Below are positions 36,516 through 45,098 of a stretch of 64,000 nucleotides of DNA, one piece after another. The DNA is taken from assembly GCF_018998565.1 (NCBI RefSeq), contig NZ_JAHNZO010000020.1:1-64000 (forward strand). Reading direction: 5' to 3'. The position numbers and the translations under genes are program-made. The notes under the pieces are model-generated. The model did not search any database, was not told where the DNA came from, and worked only from the letters and a program-made list of their open reading frames with translations. Every line of letters starts with the position of its first letter. Positions within the stretch are counted from its first letter, which is position 1. This stretch comes from Paenibacillus oleatilyticus. GTDB taxonomy: Bacteria > Bacillota > Bacilli > Paenibacillales > NBRC-103111.

Positions 36516-36780
36516 AGGCTTGTCCTTTGTCGGACAGCCTAAAAGTATCGAGGAAGTGGACCATTGAGATAATAGAGGTGCACGAGGGGGTGGGGTATCT
36601 ACTTCCGGTCGCTGTTGTCATCGGGAAATTTGATTGGAAGCCGCTTATTAGCGGATATTTCCCGAAGACAAAGGCGAACGCTATCGCTCCTCCAGTAGAT
36701 ACCCCACCTCTGTATATTTCTCTATTTTTGAATAAGACCACTTCTCGTTAAAACAGGCCTGCCCTTATCGGACAAGCCTG
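36516..36780. repeat. 264-bp imperfect palindrome (MITE-like element)
   Basis: The region is self-complementary around a centre at 36647/36648. Matching pairs from outside in: AGGCTTGTCC (36516) with GGACAAGCCT (36770-36779); GAGGAAGTGG with CCACTTCTCG; GGTGGGGTATCTACT with AGTAGATACCCCACC; TCGGGAAAT with ATTTCCCGA; and CCGCTTATTAGCGG at the very centre. The outermost parts are themselves small hairpins with U-runs that look like terminators; the right one would serve cysK. No gene is visible inside. Confidence 0.8.
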
Positions 36781-36794
36781 TCTTCCCTATCGGA

Positions 36795-37724
36795 TCAAAA
36801 GATCCCCATGCTCAAATAGCGCTCTCCGGTATCCGGCGCAATGCACAGCACACGCTTGCCGCGGCCGAGCTTGCGGGCAATTTGAAGCCCCGTCCAGACC
36901 GACGCTCCGGCGGACGGACCGACCAGAATGCCTTCGAGACGCGCCAAGTCCCGCGTCGTTTGCAGTGCATCCTCGTCGGATACCTGCACGATTTCATCGT
37001 AAACGCCGATGTTCAAAATTTTCGGCACGAAGCCGGGGCTTGTGCCTACGAGCTTATGGGGTCCCGGCTCGCCGCCTGACAGAACCGGAGAGCCTTGGGG
37101 CTCGACGACGTAGATTTGCACTTCCGGAAGCTTCTCGCGAAGCACCTCGCCCGTGCCTGTAATCGTGCCGCCCGTACCGGCGGTCGCGACGAATGCATCG
37201 AGCCGCCCTTCCATCTGCTCGATGATTTCCAGCGCCGTCGTCGTCCGGTGAATGTCCGGATTCGCCTTGTTCTCAAACTGCTGCGGGATGAAGCTGTTCG
37301 GAATTTGCGCCTGCAGCTCCACCGCCTTGCGGATCGCTCCTGGCATCCGCTGCTCAGCGGGCGTCAGGACAACCTCCGCTCCGTACGCTTTCAGCAGGTT
37401 AATCCGCTCTTTCGTCATGTTGTCCGGCATGATCAGAATCGCCTTGTAGCCCTTGGCCGCGGCGTTCATCGCCAAGCCGATCCCGGTATTGCCGCTGGTC
37501 GGCTCGATAATCGTCGCGCCCGGGCCGATCAGGCCATCCTTTTCCGCCTGCGCGATCAAGTTGAACGCCGCGCGGTCCTTGACGCTTCCGCTCGGGTTGA
37601 AATATTCCAGCTTCACATACAGCTCCGCATCGTTTTCCCCAACCAGCCTGCGGATGCGCACGGCCGGCGTATCGCCGATCAGCTCCGTAATGCTGTTCAC
37701 CATTTTTCCGTTAGTTCTCTTCAT
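36795..37724 (-). CDS. cysK: Cysteine synthase A
   Basis: A 309-residue O-acetylserine sulfhydrylase. NSITELIGDTPAVRI opens the protein, LEYFNPSGSVKDRAA carries the PLP Lys near residue 48, PTSGNTGIGLA binds the substrate carboxylate, TAGTGGTITGTGEV holds the phosphate, and ILVGPSAGASVW the last cofactor contacts. ATG 37724 was chosen over a longer frame from 37784; a closer ATG (MVNSITE) is possible. A terminator-like hairpin follows the stop at 36753-36783. Confidence 0.93.
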   Translation of the reverse strand: MKRTNGKMVNSITELIGDTPAVRIRRLVGENDAELYVKLEYFNPSGSVKDRAAFNLIAQAEKDGLIGPGATIIEPTSGNTGIGLAMNAAAKGYKAILIMPDNMTKERINLLKAYGAEVVLTPAEQRMPGAIRKAVELQAQIPNSFIPQQFENKANPDIHRTTTALEIIEQMEGRLDAFVATAGTGGTITGTGEVLREKLPEVQIYVVEPQGSPVLSGGEPGPHKLVGTSPGFVPKILNIGVYDEIVQVSDEDALQTTRDLARLEGILVGPSAGASVWTGLQIARKLGRGKRVLCIAPDTGERYLSMGIF

Positions 37725-37797
37725 GCTGCCTGCCGCTCCCTTCCCTATCCCTCTTATTTTATCGGGAAGGTATGTTTTTAGCAAGCTGCACGGGAGT

Positions 37798-39108
37798 TCA
37801 CGCCATCTCCGCTTTGCGCATCCAATACCATACGGCGAGCGGCGAGCTGCCGATGCCTAGCAGCAGCCAGTTCATAGCGGCAGGCGACTTGGTAAGCGAA
37901 ACGACGGCAATAAAAACAGCGGTGCCGAGCAATCGGCCCGCATTCAGTGCGAGCTCCCGCATGACGATGTATTCCTCCCGCTTCTTCACGCTCTCCTCCT
38001 CCCGCCCGATGAGATCGAAGACGATGGAGGTCATGGGAATGCCGTATAGCGGATAAAAGACGGCCGCGCCTACCCCGAACAGCAGCAGCGTGACGAAATT
38101 GACCTTCCAAAAAAACGGCAAAATGACAAGCACCAGCATCACCGCGCCGAGCAGCATCGCTCTCCCCCGAAATCGGGGCTTCAGCAGCTTGCCCGCCACC
38201 AAAAAACTAAGCAGCGCTACCGCGGAAGTAATGAGCGAGAAATTGCCCAGCGACATCTCACTCCCGGTATGAACATATACCAGCAGTCCGATCATGAAGC
38301 CGAACACGCCCTCCCGGACGCCTTGGGCCGCAAGCGCAAGCCCGACCTTGCGCCAAGCCGTATCCTGATGTCTCAAGCACCGCCAGGCGAGAAACCATTC
38401 GTAGGTCCCGGACGTTTTACGCTTTTTCAGGAAAAAGCTGAAGATCACCCCGACCACAAACACAATCAGCGACAAGGTAAAAATGAGCCGATACCCCGTC
38501 GCCGCATGCATCCGGACAATTAAAAAACCGGAAATCCAGGGCGCGATCATCCCCGCCCCCGATCCGAGCAGTCCCGCCCATCCGTTGAACCGGTCGCGGT
38601 CGTCCGGGCCCGTCACCTCGAAATAGACGACGTTGAATGCAAGCCAGAACAAGCCCGATGACAACCCCTGTATGGCTCCCAGCAGCGCGAAATAGTCTGC
38701 CGCCCTCCCTCCGAACCACAGCACCAGCATGTAAAAGACCGCCGCAATTGCAACCCCCGTGCGCAAGCAGTTCATTTTGTTATGTTCTTTAACCCATTTG
38801 CCCGCAATCCAGAACGTTAGCGCCATCGTCAAATGATGAATGAGCGTAAACCATCCGATAACCGTAAAATCATGCTTCGCTTTCCATAGATACACATTGA
38901 CGAACGTGCCGGAAAGGGCATTGGCCACGGCAAACAAACCGTTCACCGTCAGCAGAAGCCGGGATTGCGCCGACAACGGGCCGCCTTTTTTCTTCTTCGG
39001 CTTTCCGCCGGCCGGGCCTGCCTGCTCGATATCCCGCCAACTGTGCTCCTCCGCACGATCCTTGCCTCGCACCCAATCGTGCGGAAAATGTTTAGCTCCG
39101 GAATGCAT
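37798..39108 (-). CDS. MFS transporter
   Basis: A 436-residue membrane protein with twelve likely helices, beginning after a polar N-terminal stretch of about 45 residues (MHSGAKHFPHDW... KPKKKKGG). FNVVYFEVTGPDDRDRFNGW follows helix 4, and a Lys-rich loop (FFLKKRKTSGTYEW) separates the halves. The pattern resembles the YxiO/YkuC-type MFS proteins of Bacillales of unknown substrate. ATG 39108 has AAGGTGAGAG upstream; an open extension to 39252 lacks coding character. Confidence 0.85.
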   Translation of the reverse strand: MHSGAKHFPHDWVRGKDRAEEHSWRDIEQAGPAGGKPKKKKGGPLSAQSRLLLTVNGLFAVANALSGTFVNVYLWKAKHDFTVIGWFTLIHHLTMALTFWIAGKWVKEHNKMNCLRTGVAIAAVFYMLVLWFGGRAADYFALLGAIQGLSSGLFWLAFNVVYFEVTGPDDRDRFNGWAGLLGSGAGMIAPWISGFLIVRMHAATGYRLIFTLSLIVFVVGVIFSFFLKKRKTSGTYEWFLAWRCLRHQDTAWRKVGLALAAQGVREGVFGFMIGLLVYVHTGSEMSLGNFSLITSAVALLSFLVAGKLLKPRFRGRAMLLGAVMLVLVILPFFWKVNFVTLLLFGVGAAVFYPLYGIPMTSIVFDLIGREEESVKKREEYIVMRELALNAGRLLGTAVFIAVVSLTKSPAAMNWLLLGIGSSPLAVWYWMRKAEMA

Positions 39109-39176
39109 GCTCTCACCTTGTATCCGTAATGTCTTAGTTAAGCTTCCCTGTTCGACGGAAATCATGAATGAAAGCC

Positions 39177-39227
39177 AAAAAAAGGAACCCGGAAGCCGGC
39201 AAATGCCTGCTTTCGAATTCCTTTTTT
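39177..39227. terminator. Terminator after zinc-ribbon gene
   Basis: AAAAAAAGGAA (39177-39187) pairs with TTCCTTTTTT (39218-39227) around an inner GC-rich hairpin; symmetrical, so it may act in both directions. Confidence 0.8.
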
Positions 39228-39235
39228 CGTCGTTC

Positions 39236-39736
39236 TTATTTCTTGGCTCCATGCTCCCGAAGCTGCTCGACTAACGCGAGCCGGTCCGTTTCCGCGAGCT
39301 GCCGCTCGACCTTGAAGCAGGACGGGCACAAGTAAACCTGAACGCTGAATGACGCTTGCAGCAGCGGCTTGCCAAGCGCCGGATGCACGAACGGAACAAA
39401 GGCTTCCGAAACCGGTTCGGTGCCGGCCAGCAGCATAAAGCTGTGGCAGGAAGAACATTCCGGCGCTTCCTCTTGACTGTCCAGCAGTTGCTGAACGCCT
39501 TCTCCGTAGTCATCTGCCAGCTGCAGCTCCTCGTCCGACAGTTCCAGGTCATCATTCAGCTCTTCCTCATCGTCATATTGGATGCCCGAATCGGAACTCT
39601 CCATTTTCAGATTAATGCTCCGGTAATCACTCAGCTCGTTGAAGCAGTGCGGACACTCCTCTTCAGGACCGATTTCCGGGTCCCATACGATCTCCGTGTG
39701 ACACCACGGGCAAACCTGATTCTCTGATTGCGACAA
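39236..39736 (-). CDS. Zinc-ribbon protein of unknown function
   Basis: A 166-residue acidic protein with two pairs of Cys motifs: CPWC and CPHC in the first 30 residues, and CSSC and CPSC in the C-terminal half, suggesting two zinc ribbons or one split ribbon. Between them lies an Asp/Glu-rich stretch (YDDEEELNDDLELSDEELQ). No family recognised. TTG 39736 has GGGGGA seven bases upstream; the ATG at 39745 directly abuts the AAGGGGG and is less likely. It belongs to the pspA neighbourhood. Confidence 0.7.
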   Translation of the reverse strand: MSQSENQVCPWCHTEIVWDPEIGPEEECPHCFNELSDYRSINLKMESSDSGIQYDDEEELNDDLELSDEELQLADDYGEGVQQLLDSQEEAPECSSCHSFMLLAGTEPVSEAFVPFVHPALGKPLLQASFSVQVYLCPSCFKVERQLAETDRLALVEQLREHGAKK

Positions 39737-39788
39737 ACGCGTCATCCCCCTTAGCGGCGGCGGGTGAAGGTCCGCTTACGCCTTCACG

Positions 39789-39872
39789 CTATGCAAATTT
39801 AATAAAATAGTAAACGCCCGCGCCCAAAAAAACAAGCGCAAGCGCAAATAAGGTGCCCCATAAATATTTCAC
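39789..39872 (-). CDS. 27-residue single-helix membrane peptide
   Basis: A GTG at 39872 with GGAGGAAGAG upstream opens MKYLWGTLFALALVFLGAGV followed by YYFIKFA and a TAG. It is one hydrophobic helix with a short basic start, well within the size of regulatory or assembly peptides. It sits between the DUF350 gene and the zinc-ribbon gene and is likely co-transcribed with them. Support is the ribosome site plus the clean membrane-helix composition. Confidence 0.6.
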   Translation of the reverse strand: MKYLWGTLFALALVFLGAGVYYFIKFA

Positions 39873-39942
39873 AAGGACTCTTCCTCCTCCGGTCTTGAAG
39901 AACGATCCGATTGTGGCCGGCCCTCTTCGCCGGCCCCCGGCA

Positions 39943-40365
39943 TCAGGTCACGCTAGCGCCGATAACATAGGACAACGATACCGAAATTACCATGGATAGA
40001 AAGCCCACGGCCCGGTTGTCCTTCTGGATTTGCTCGTCGATTTTGAAATACGGCGTCAAAAACTCAAAAATAAAATAAGCCGCCAGCAGCAGTAAAAAGC
40101 CGTACCCTGCCCAAATCAACGAATGCAGCACCGAATCGTTATTCAAGATCGCAAAACGGAACAGGTTGCAGATCCCGAATATTTTGCCCCCGGTCGCCAT
40201 TGCTACCGACAAGTTACCTTTCTTGATCTCGTCCCAATCCTTATACTTGGTGACAAGCTCGAAAATCGCCAAAAAGACAATCAGCGCCAGCACGGCGATC
40301 GAAAAAAACGCCAGCGTCTCAACATAAGGGTTGCTCAACAAAAAATCCACCTCTTTATCCGCCAT
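39943..40365 (-). CDS. DUF350-family membrane protein
   Basis: A 140-residue protein with four helices: AFFSIAVLALIVFLAIFELV, LSVAMATGGKIFGICNLF, LHSLIWAGYGFLLLLAAYFI and NRAVGFLSMVISVSLSYVIG. DUF350 (YjfL) proteins often accompany PspA-like proteins and envelope-stress functions, as here. ATG 40365 follows GGGTGGATCGAT. Confidence 0.85.
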   Translation of the reverse strand: MADKEVDFLLSNPYVETLAFFSIAVLALIVFLAIFELVTKYKDWDEIKKGNLSVAMATGGKIFGICNLFRFAILNNDSVLHSLIWAGYGFLLLLAAYFIFEFLTPYFKIDEQIQKDNRAVGFLSMVISVSLSYVIGASVT

Positions 40366-40454
40366 ATCGATCCACCCTGCCTTTCGCCTCAATCAAGTTG
40401 AGTTTTAACACCGAAGAGACTGAAGGCGCAGAGCCTTCAGTCTCCATATGTTGC

Positions 40455-41135
40455 TTACTCCGCTTGCTTCTTGGCCGCCAGCTTCGCACGAAGCGCTGCC
40501 AGTTCATCGTCGACGCCGTCGTTTTTGCTGAGCGCTTCGAACTCGTCGTCAAGGCTCTTGTCTTTGGAGCGCAGCTCGTTGCTCGCTTCGGCTTCCGCCT
40601 CAAGCTGCATCACCTTTTGGCTCATCCGGTCGAAGCCTTTTGCCGCATTGTCGGTACCAAAGCCGGTCATTGCCTGGTTGATTTGCTTCTGGGCTTTGGC
40701 CGCTTCTGCACGGGCTACCAAAATGTCCTTTTTGTTCTTCATTTTGCTGAATTCGTCCTTCATCTCGGACAATTGGTTGCGCAGACGGTCGGCGTTGGCT
40801 TTCGCCGTATCGTATTGCTGCTTCATTTCGTCGTAGCGCAATTGATGCTCTTTCTTGTCCTGCAGCGCGCGGCGGGCCAAATCCTCGTTGCCGGATTCCA
40901 GTGCCTTGAGCGCTTGCTCCTCGCGCTTTTGAACCATTTCTTGCGCTTCCTCGTACTGCTGCTTGAACTTCTTCTCGATCGCGATTTGCTTGGCAACCGC
41001 CGACTCGGCTTCCAAAATATCTTCTTCCATATCCCGAAGGAATTGATTGAGCATTTTTACCGGGTCTTCCGCTTTGTCCAGAAGATCGTTAATCGAAGCC
41101 ATCGTCATGTCACGCAGTCTTTTGAAAATTCCCAT
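40455..41135 (-). CDS. pspA: PspA/IM30 (Vipp1) family protein
   Basis: A 226-residue, almost fully helical protein. The amphipathic N-terminus MGIFKRLRDMTMASINDLLD and the segment DPVKMLNQFLRDMEEDI are the family hallmarks, followed by long coiled coil (VAKQIAIEKKFKQQYEEA...). PspA-type proteins assemble on the inner face of the membrane under stress. ATG 41135 has AGGAGGAATTTTAAC upstream; the frame is open further but without coding look. First gene of a run with DUF350, a small membrane peptide and a zinc-ribbon gene. Confidence 0.93.
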   Translation of the reverse strand: MGIFKRLRDMTMASINDLLDKAEDPVKMLNQFLRDMEEDILEAESAVAKQIAIEKKFKQQYEEAQEMVQKREEQALKALESGNEDLARRALQDKKEHQLRYDEMKQQYDTAKANADRLRNQLSEMKDEFSKMKNKKDILVARAEAAKAQKQINQAMTGFGTDNAAKGFDRMSQKVMQLEAEAEASNELRSKDKSLDDEFEALSKNDGVDDELAALRAKLAAKKQAE

Positions 41136-41311
41136 GTTAAAATTCCTCCTGTACGATTGTTTAAATATCGCTTCAGCCTGCAGAGCTTCACAAACATCGA
41201 TGCTTACACTCGTATATACGGAAGATGCGGGCCGGAGTTTCAATGTCGAATCAAATTTTTTCAAAGGATAAGTGCGGGCCCGCTGCGACCGGAAGGAAGA
41301 GCGGGCTTCTT

Positions 41312-43699
41312 CTATTTCAGCTCGGCTACCGTGACCCCTGCGCCGCCTTCGTTGTAAGCTCCCATCCGGAAACTCTTGACATGCTTATGCTTGCGCAAAA
41401 ACTCTTGAATGCCGGTCCGCAGCACGCCGGTGCCTTTACCATGAATGATGAACACCTGTCCGAAATTGGCCAAGTACGATTCGTCCAGGAAACGGTCCAC
41501 TTCGATGATTGCCTCTTCCACATTCGCCCCGCGCAAGTCCAGCTCCATCTTGGCGTTCTCGTCGCGCGTCCGCTTCAGGCTGGAAGTAGCCTGCTGCTGC
41601 GGTTTCTTCTGGGCGGAGGCTTGCTTCAGCAGCTCCAGGTCCGCTTTGTTCACTTTCATCTTGAGAATGCCGAGCTGTACGGTCACTTCCGTCTCGCTCA
41701 CCAGCTCGACCACATGTCCCCGCTGGCCAAGATTCGTCACCAGCACTTCGTCGCCCGGCTCGATCCGGTCGGCCTTTTTGCGCGGCGCGCCGGCCTTGGA
41801 CTTGCTTCGGAGCTCGGGAGCGGCATCGTTCATCCGCCGTTTTAGCTCACTGAGCTTGTGATCCTTCACCCCGCCCGCTTCCTCGCGCTGGATTCTGCGG
41901 AGCTCGGTGATGATCTCGTCGGCTTCGCGGCGGGCTTTCGCCACCGCCTCCTGTGCCTCGCGCTCCGCACGCTCGAACAGCTTATCCTTCTGCTCATCGA
42001 AGCGCAGGCGTTCGGCGGCAAGCTGCTCGCGCAGCGTTTCGACTTCGCGGCGGTTGCGCTCCGCCGATTCGCGCTCGGCCTCAGCCTGCAGCCGGTTCTC
42101 TTCGAGCGTGGCGATCATCGATTCGACGCGCTGATCCTCCTCGCCGACCTGCCCCCGGGCATGGTCGATAATGGTTTTCGCCAGACCGAGGCGCTCCGCA
42201 ATCGCGAACGCGTTGCTTCGCCCCGGAACGCCCACAAGCAGCCGATACGTCGGGCGCAGCGTCTGCACGTCGAACTCCATGCTGGCGTTGATGACGCCCT
42301 GCCGGTCAAAGGCATACGCCTTCAGCTCGCTGTAGTGCGTCGTTGCTACGATCCGGCAGCCCATCCGGTGCATATGCTCCAAGATTGATATCGCCAGCGC
42401 CGAGCCTTCCGCAGGGTCGGTTCCGGCCCCGAGCTCGTCAAGCAGCACAAGGCTCTTGGGCGTCATTTCTTTGAGAATCCGGATAATATTGGTCATATGA
42501 CTGGAGAACGTACTGAGGTTCTGCTCGATGCTCTGCTCGTCCCCGATATCCGCATAGATCGCATCGAACACGCAAAGCTGGCTGCCCTCCTCGGCCGGAA
42601 CGAACAGCCCCGCCATCGCCATGAGCGACAGCAGACCGATCGTCTTGAGCGAGACGGTCTTGCCGCCCGTATTCGGTCCGGTCACAATGATCGTCGAATA
42701 GCGGTTGCCCAGCTCCACGTCAAGAGGAACGACTTTTTCCGCAGGAATGAGCGGATGCCGTCCGCGCTTGAGCTTGATGAAGCCTCGGTCGTTGAGCAGC
42801 GGCAGCGTCGCTTTCATCTCGCGTGCGACGCCCGCTTTGGCGAAAATAAAGTCAAGCTCCGTCAGCGACTCTACGTTGACAAGCAGCGTATCCGCGCTAT
42901 CCGCTACGAGGGCGGACAGCATGCGGAGAATTTTCTCGACTTCCGCCTCTTCTTTCAGCTTTAATTCGCGTACGCGGTTGTTCATTTGCACGACCGCTTC
43001 CGGCTCGATAAACAGCGTCGCCCCGGAAGCCGATTGATCGTGGATCATGCCGCCAAAATGACCGCGGTATTCCTGTTTTACGGGAATGACGTACCGGTCT
43101 CCCCGGATCGTTACCAGATTGTCCTGCAGCATCTTTTGGATGGACGGCGTGCGCACCATTTGCTCCAGTCGCTCGCGGGCTTTCGATTCGCTCGACCGCA
43201 GCTCTTGACGGATTTTCAGCAGCTCCGGGCTTGCGGTATCCATGACCTGCGCATTTTCGTCAACGCACCCGCGAATCCGTTCTTCCAAATCTTTATGGTC
43301 CGTCATCGGCTCGAGCAGCTCAAGAAGCAGTGGAATGCTGTAATCCTCATTCGTCGCTTCTAGAAACCTGCGCAGCCTGCGGCCGCCTTGACTCGTCATC
43401 GCAATATCCAGCAGCTCGACCGGGTTCAGCATGCCGCCGATCCGCGCCCGATGGACCGCAGCCCGGATGTCGCGGATGCCGCCGAACGGCGCTCCGCCCT
43501 TCAGGCGGTCCACGTTGACCGCTTCGTCAGTCGCCTGAAGCCTGCGCTTCACTTCATGAAAATCGCCGCTCGGTTCAAGCTCTTCCACCCGGCCTTTGCC
43601 GAGCGAAGTCGCGGCATGGTTCGCACAGCGCTCGAGCACCGCCCGGAAATCCAGCGTCGCCAATATTTTTTGATTGTATGATGTCTTGTTCGTATTCAT
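41312..43699 (-). CDS. mutS2: MutS2 endonuclease / ribosome-rescue ATPase
   Basis: A 795-residue protein: N-terminal lever/clamp region, MutS-type ATPase with GPNTGGKT near residue 340 and DELGAGTDPAEGSALA (Walker B) near 416, TTHYSELKAYA, a long coiled coil 510-640 (Glu/Arg-rich), a KOW-like segment (RIEPGDEVLVTNLGQRGHV) and a C-terminal Smr domain LDLRGANVEEAIIEVDRFLD...IIHGKGTGVLR. The ribosome site at the ATG is weak. In Bacillus subtilis the gene follows zapA-cvpA-polX; here about 5 kb of other genes lies between cvpA and mutS2 and polX is absent from the window. Confidence 0.96.
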   Translation of the reverse strand: MNTNKTSYNQKILATLDFRAVLERCANHAATSLGKGRVEELEPSGDFHEVKRRLQATDEAVNVDRLKGGAPFGGIRDIRAAVHRARIGGMLNPVELLDIAMTSQGGRRLRRFLEATNEDYSIPLLLELLEPMTDHKDLEERIRGCVDENAQVMDTASPELLKIRQELRSSESKARERLEQMVRTPSIQKMLQDNLVTIRGDRYVIPVKQEYRGHFGGMIHDQSASGATLFIEPEAVVQMNNRVRELKLKEEAEVEKILRMLSALVADSADTLLVNVESLTELDFIFAKAGVAREMKATLPLLNDRGFIKLKRGRHPLIPAEKVVPLDVELGNRYSTIIVTGPNTGGKTVSLKTIGLLSLMAMAGLFVPAEEGSQLCVFDAIYADIGDEQSIEQNLSTFSSHMTNIIRILKEMTPKSLVLLDELGAGTDPAEGSALAISILEHMHRMGCRIVATTHYSELKAYAFDRQGVINASMEFDVQTLRPTYRLLVGVPGRSNAFAIAERLGLAKTIIDHARGQVGEEDQRVESMIATLEENRLQAEAERESAERNRREVETLREQLAAERLRFDEQKDKLFERAEREAQEAVAKARREADEIITELRRIQREEAGGVKDHKLSELKRRMNDAAPELRSKSKAGAPRKKADRIEPGDEVLVTNLGQRGHVVELVSETEVTVQLGILKMKVNKADLELLKQASAQKKPQQQATSSLKRTRDENAKMELDLRGANVEEAIIEVDRFLDESYLANFGQVFIIHGKGTGVLRTGIQEFLRKHKHVKSFRMGAYNEGGAGVTVAELK

Positions 43700-43892
43700 C
43701 GCTTTCGTTTTAGAAACCTGCCTTTCTTACCGGAAAAAGCTCTCCATTGCTATTATATCCAAGTCCGGGTAGTAAAGCTAATGAATTTCCGCTAAGGATT
43801 GCCATTCATAAAGCCAATGACTTGGGAAAACCTATAAGGTGCACCGAAAGCGTTTGACGAAACCCGCAAAGACACGAAGGAGGAACTGCACG

Positions 43893-44261
43893 ATGCACTT
43901 GCTTGGACATCTCGTCAGGTTTATCGTTTCCGCATTAATGCTGCTGATTGTCAGCTGGATCGTTCCCGGCTTTAGGGTCGGAGGATTCTGGAGCGCCTTT
44001 TTCCTGGCCTTGGTTATCGCGATCGCAGCGTGGGTCATTGAAGGAATTTTTGGCAGAAGGATTACTCCGTTCGGCCGGGGGATTGTCGGTTTTCTAACAA
44101 GCGCGCTGGTCATTTGGCTCGCCCAGTTTATCGTGAGCGGCGTATCGACAAGCATTATCGGTGCAATCCTGGCTGCCTTGGTTATCGGAATCATCGACTT
44201 GTTCATTCCGGTGAAAACACCGTTTGAGCAGGGCCGTTCCGGCCGTGGGAACGCCAAGTAA
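43893..44261 (+). CDS. Small four-helix membrane protein (phage holin superfamily IV / YvlD-like)
   Basis: A 122-residue protein with four hydrophobic segments: FIVSALMLLIVSWIVPGF, AFFLALVIAIAAWVIEGIF, IVGFLTSALVIWLAQFIVSG and IGAILAALVIGIIDLF. This is the YvlD/holin-like family often linked to envelope stress genes. ATG 43893 has AAGGAGGAACTGCACG upstream. Divergent from mutS2, convergent with the LysE exporter. Confidence 0.82.
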   Translation: MHLLGHLVRFIVSALMLLIVSWIVPGFRVGGFWSAFFLALVIAIAAWVIEGIFGRRITPFGRGIVGFLTSALVIWLAQFIVSGVSTSIIGAILAALVIGIIDLFIPVKTPFEQGRSGRGNAK

Positions 44262-44266
44262 GCAAG

Positions 44267-44302
44267 TCGGCCGCAGGCAAAAGCATCTGCGGCCGATTTT
44301 CT
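44267..44302. terminator. Terminator between convergent genes
   Basis: TCGGCCGCAG (44267-44276) pairs with CTGCGGCCGA (44287-44296), then TTTTC. Confidence 0.88.
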
Positions 44303-44321
44303 TCGTTTTCACGGAATACGG

Positions 44322-44939
44322 TCAAATAAATAAGGAGTAAATCAAATAACATGCCGTCCCCCAAATCATCAGAGCCGATATCCGGTTCAACCAAGCATGG
44401 AAACGTCCGGAAGTAACCAGCTTTCCGGTCATCCGACCGACGCTGGCCATCCCGATAAACCACAGCCACGATACGACGATCGCCGCAGCGGTAAACCCGA
44501 CTTTGTCCGCTCCCGCATAGTTCAGCGAGCTCGTTCCGATCACGCCGACAGTATCAAGGATCGCATGCGGATTAAGCAGCGAAATCGACGCCGTAAAGGC
44601 AATTTGCTTCGAAATCCGGAACGATTCGGGCGAGCTTTGAATAGACGGTCCGGAAGCGGAAGCGGCTTTCCAGGCGTTCCAGCCCAAATAGAGCAAAAAT
44701 GCGGCGCCCGCGATGAGCAGCACCGTCTTGACCCAAGCAAACGCCAGAATGACGACGGAAACGCCTAAAACGGCGGCCAAAATCAGAATCGTGTCGCATA
44801 GAGCCGCTGTGATCGATGCAGACAGCGCAAGGACGAACCTCCGCTGAACAACCCCTTGCTGAAAAATAAACAGGTTTTGCACCCCCAATGGGAGGATCAA
44901 TCCCAGAGCTAAAACAAATCCGTGCAGTACCGCTTGCAT
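44322..44939 (-). CDS. LysE/ArgO-type amino acid exporter
   Basis: A 205-residue protein with six helices. MQAVLHGFVLALGLILPLG and QNLFIFQQGVVQRR form the family N-terminus, and SISLLNPHAILDTVGVIG contains the NPH motif of the LysE group. ATG 44939 is preceded by AGGAGGAGAGAGGGC. It is divergent from a MocR-type regulator across about 160 bases with repeated AACCAA elements, the usual layout of an exporter and its regulator. Exported amino acid (lysine/arginine or other) is not decided. Confidence 0.9.
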   Translation of the reverse strand: MQAVLHGFVLALGLILPLGVQNLFIFQQGVVQRRFVLALSASITAALCDTILILAAVLGVSVVILAFAWVKTVLLIAGAAFLLYLGWNAWKAASASGPSIQSSPESFRISKQIAFTASISLLNPHAILDTVGVIGTSSLNYAGADKVGFTAAAIVVSWLWFIGMASVGRMTGKLVTSGRFHAWLNRISALMIWGTACYLIYSLFI

Positions 44940-45013
44940 GCCCTCTCTCCTCCTGAAGCTATCTGAATAAATCCGGTCTTCCTCCATCATACCTCCCCCG
45001 GCGGAAAAGTCTT

Positions 45014-45062
45014 CAACCAAACGGTTGGTTGAGTACCCAACCAAAACGATCTTTGCTACAAT
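45014..45062. promoter_or_regulatory. Likely MocR operator and promoter region
   Basis: CAACCAAACGGTTGGTTG (45014-45031) is an inverted repeat of AACCAA/TTGGTT, and a third half-site CCAACCAA follows at 45037-45044. A -10-like TACAAT lies at 45057-45062 for the regulator gene, without a good -35, as expected for an activator-dependent promoter. MocR proteins commonly bind combined direct and inverted repeats. Confidence 0.6.
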
Positions 45063-45098
45063 CGGAGTAACCGATTTCGTACGGAGGGATGACCGCTG

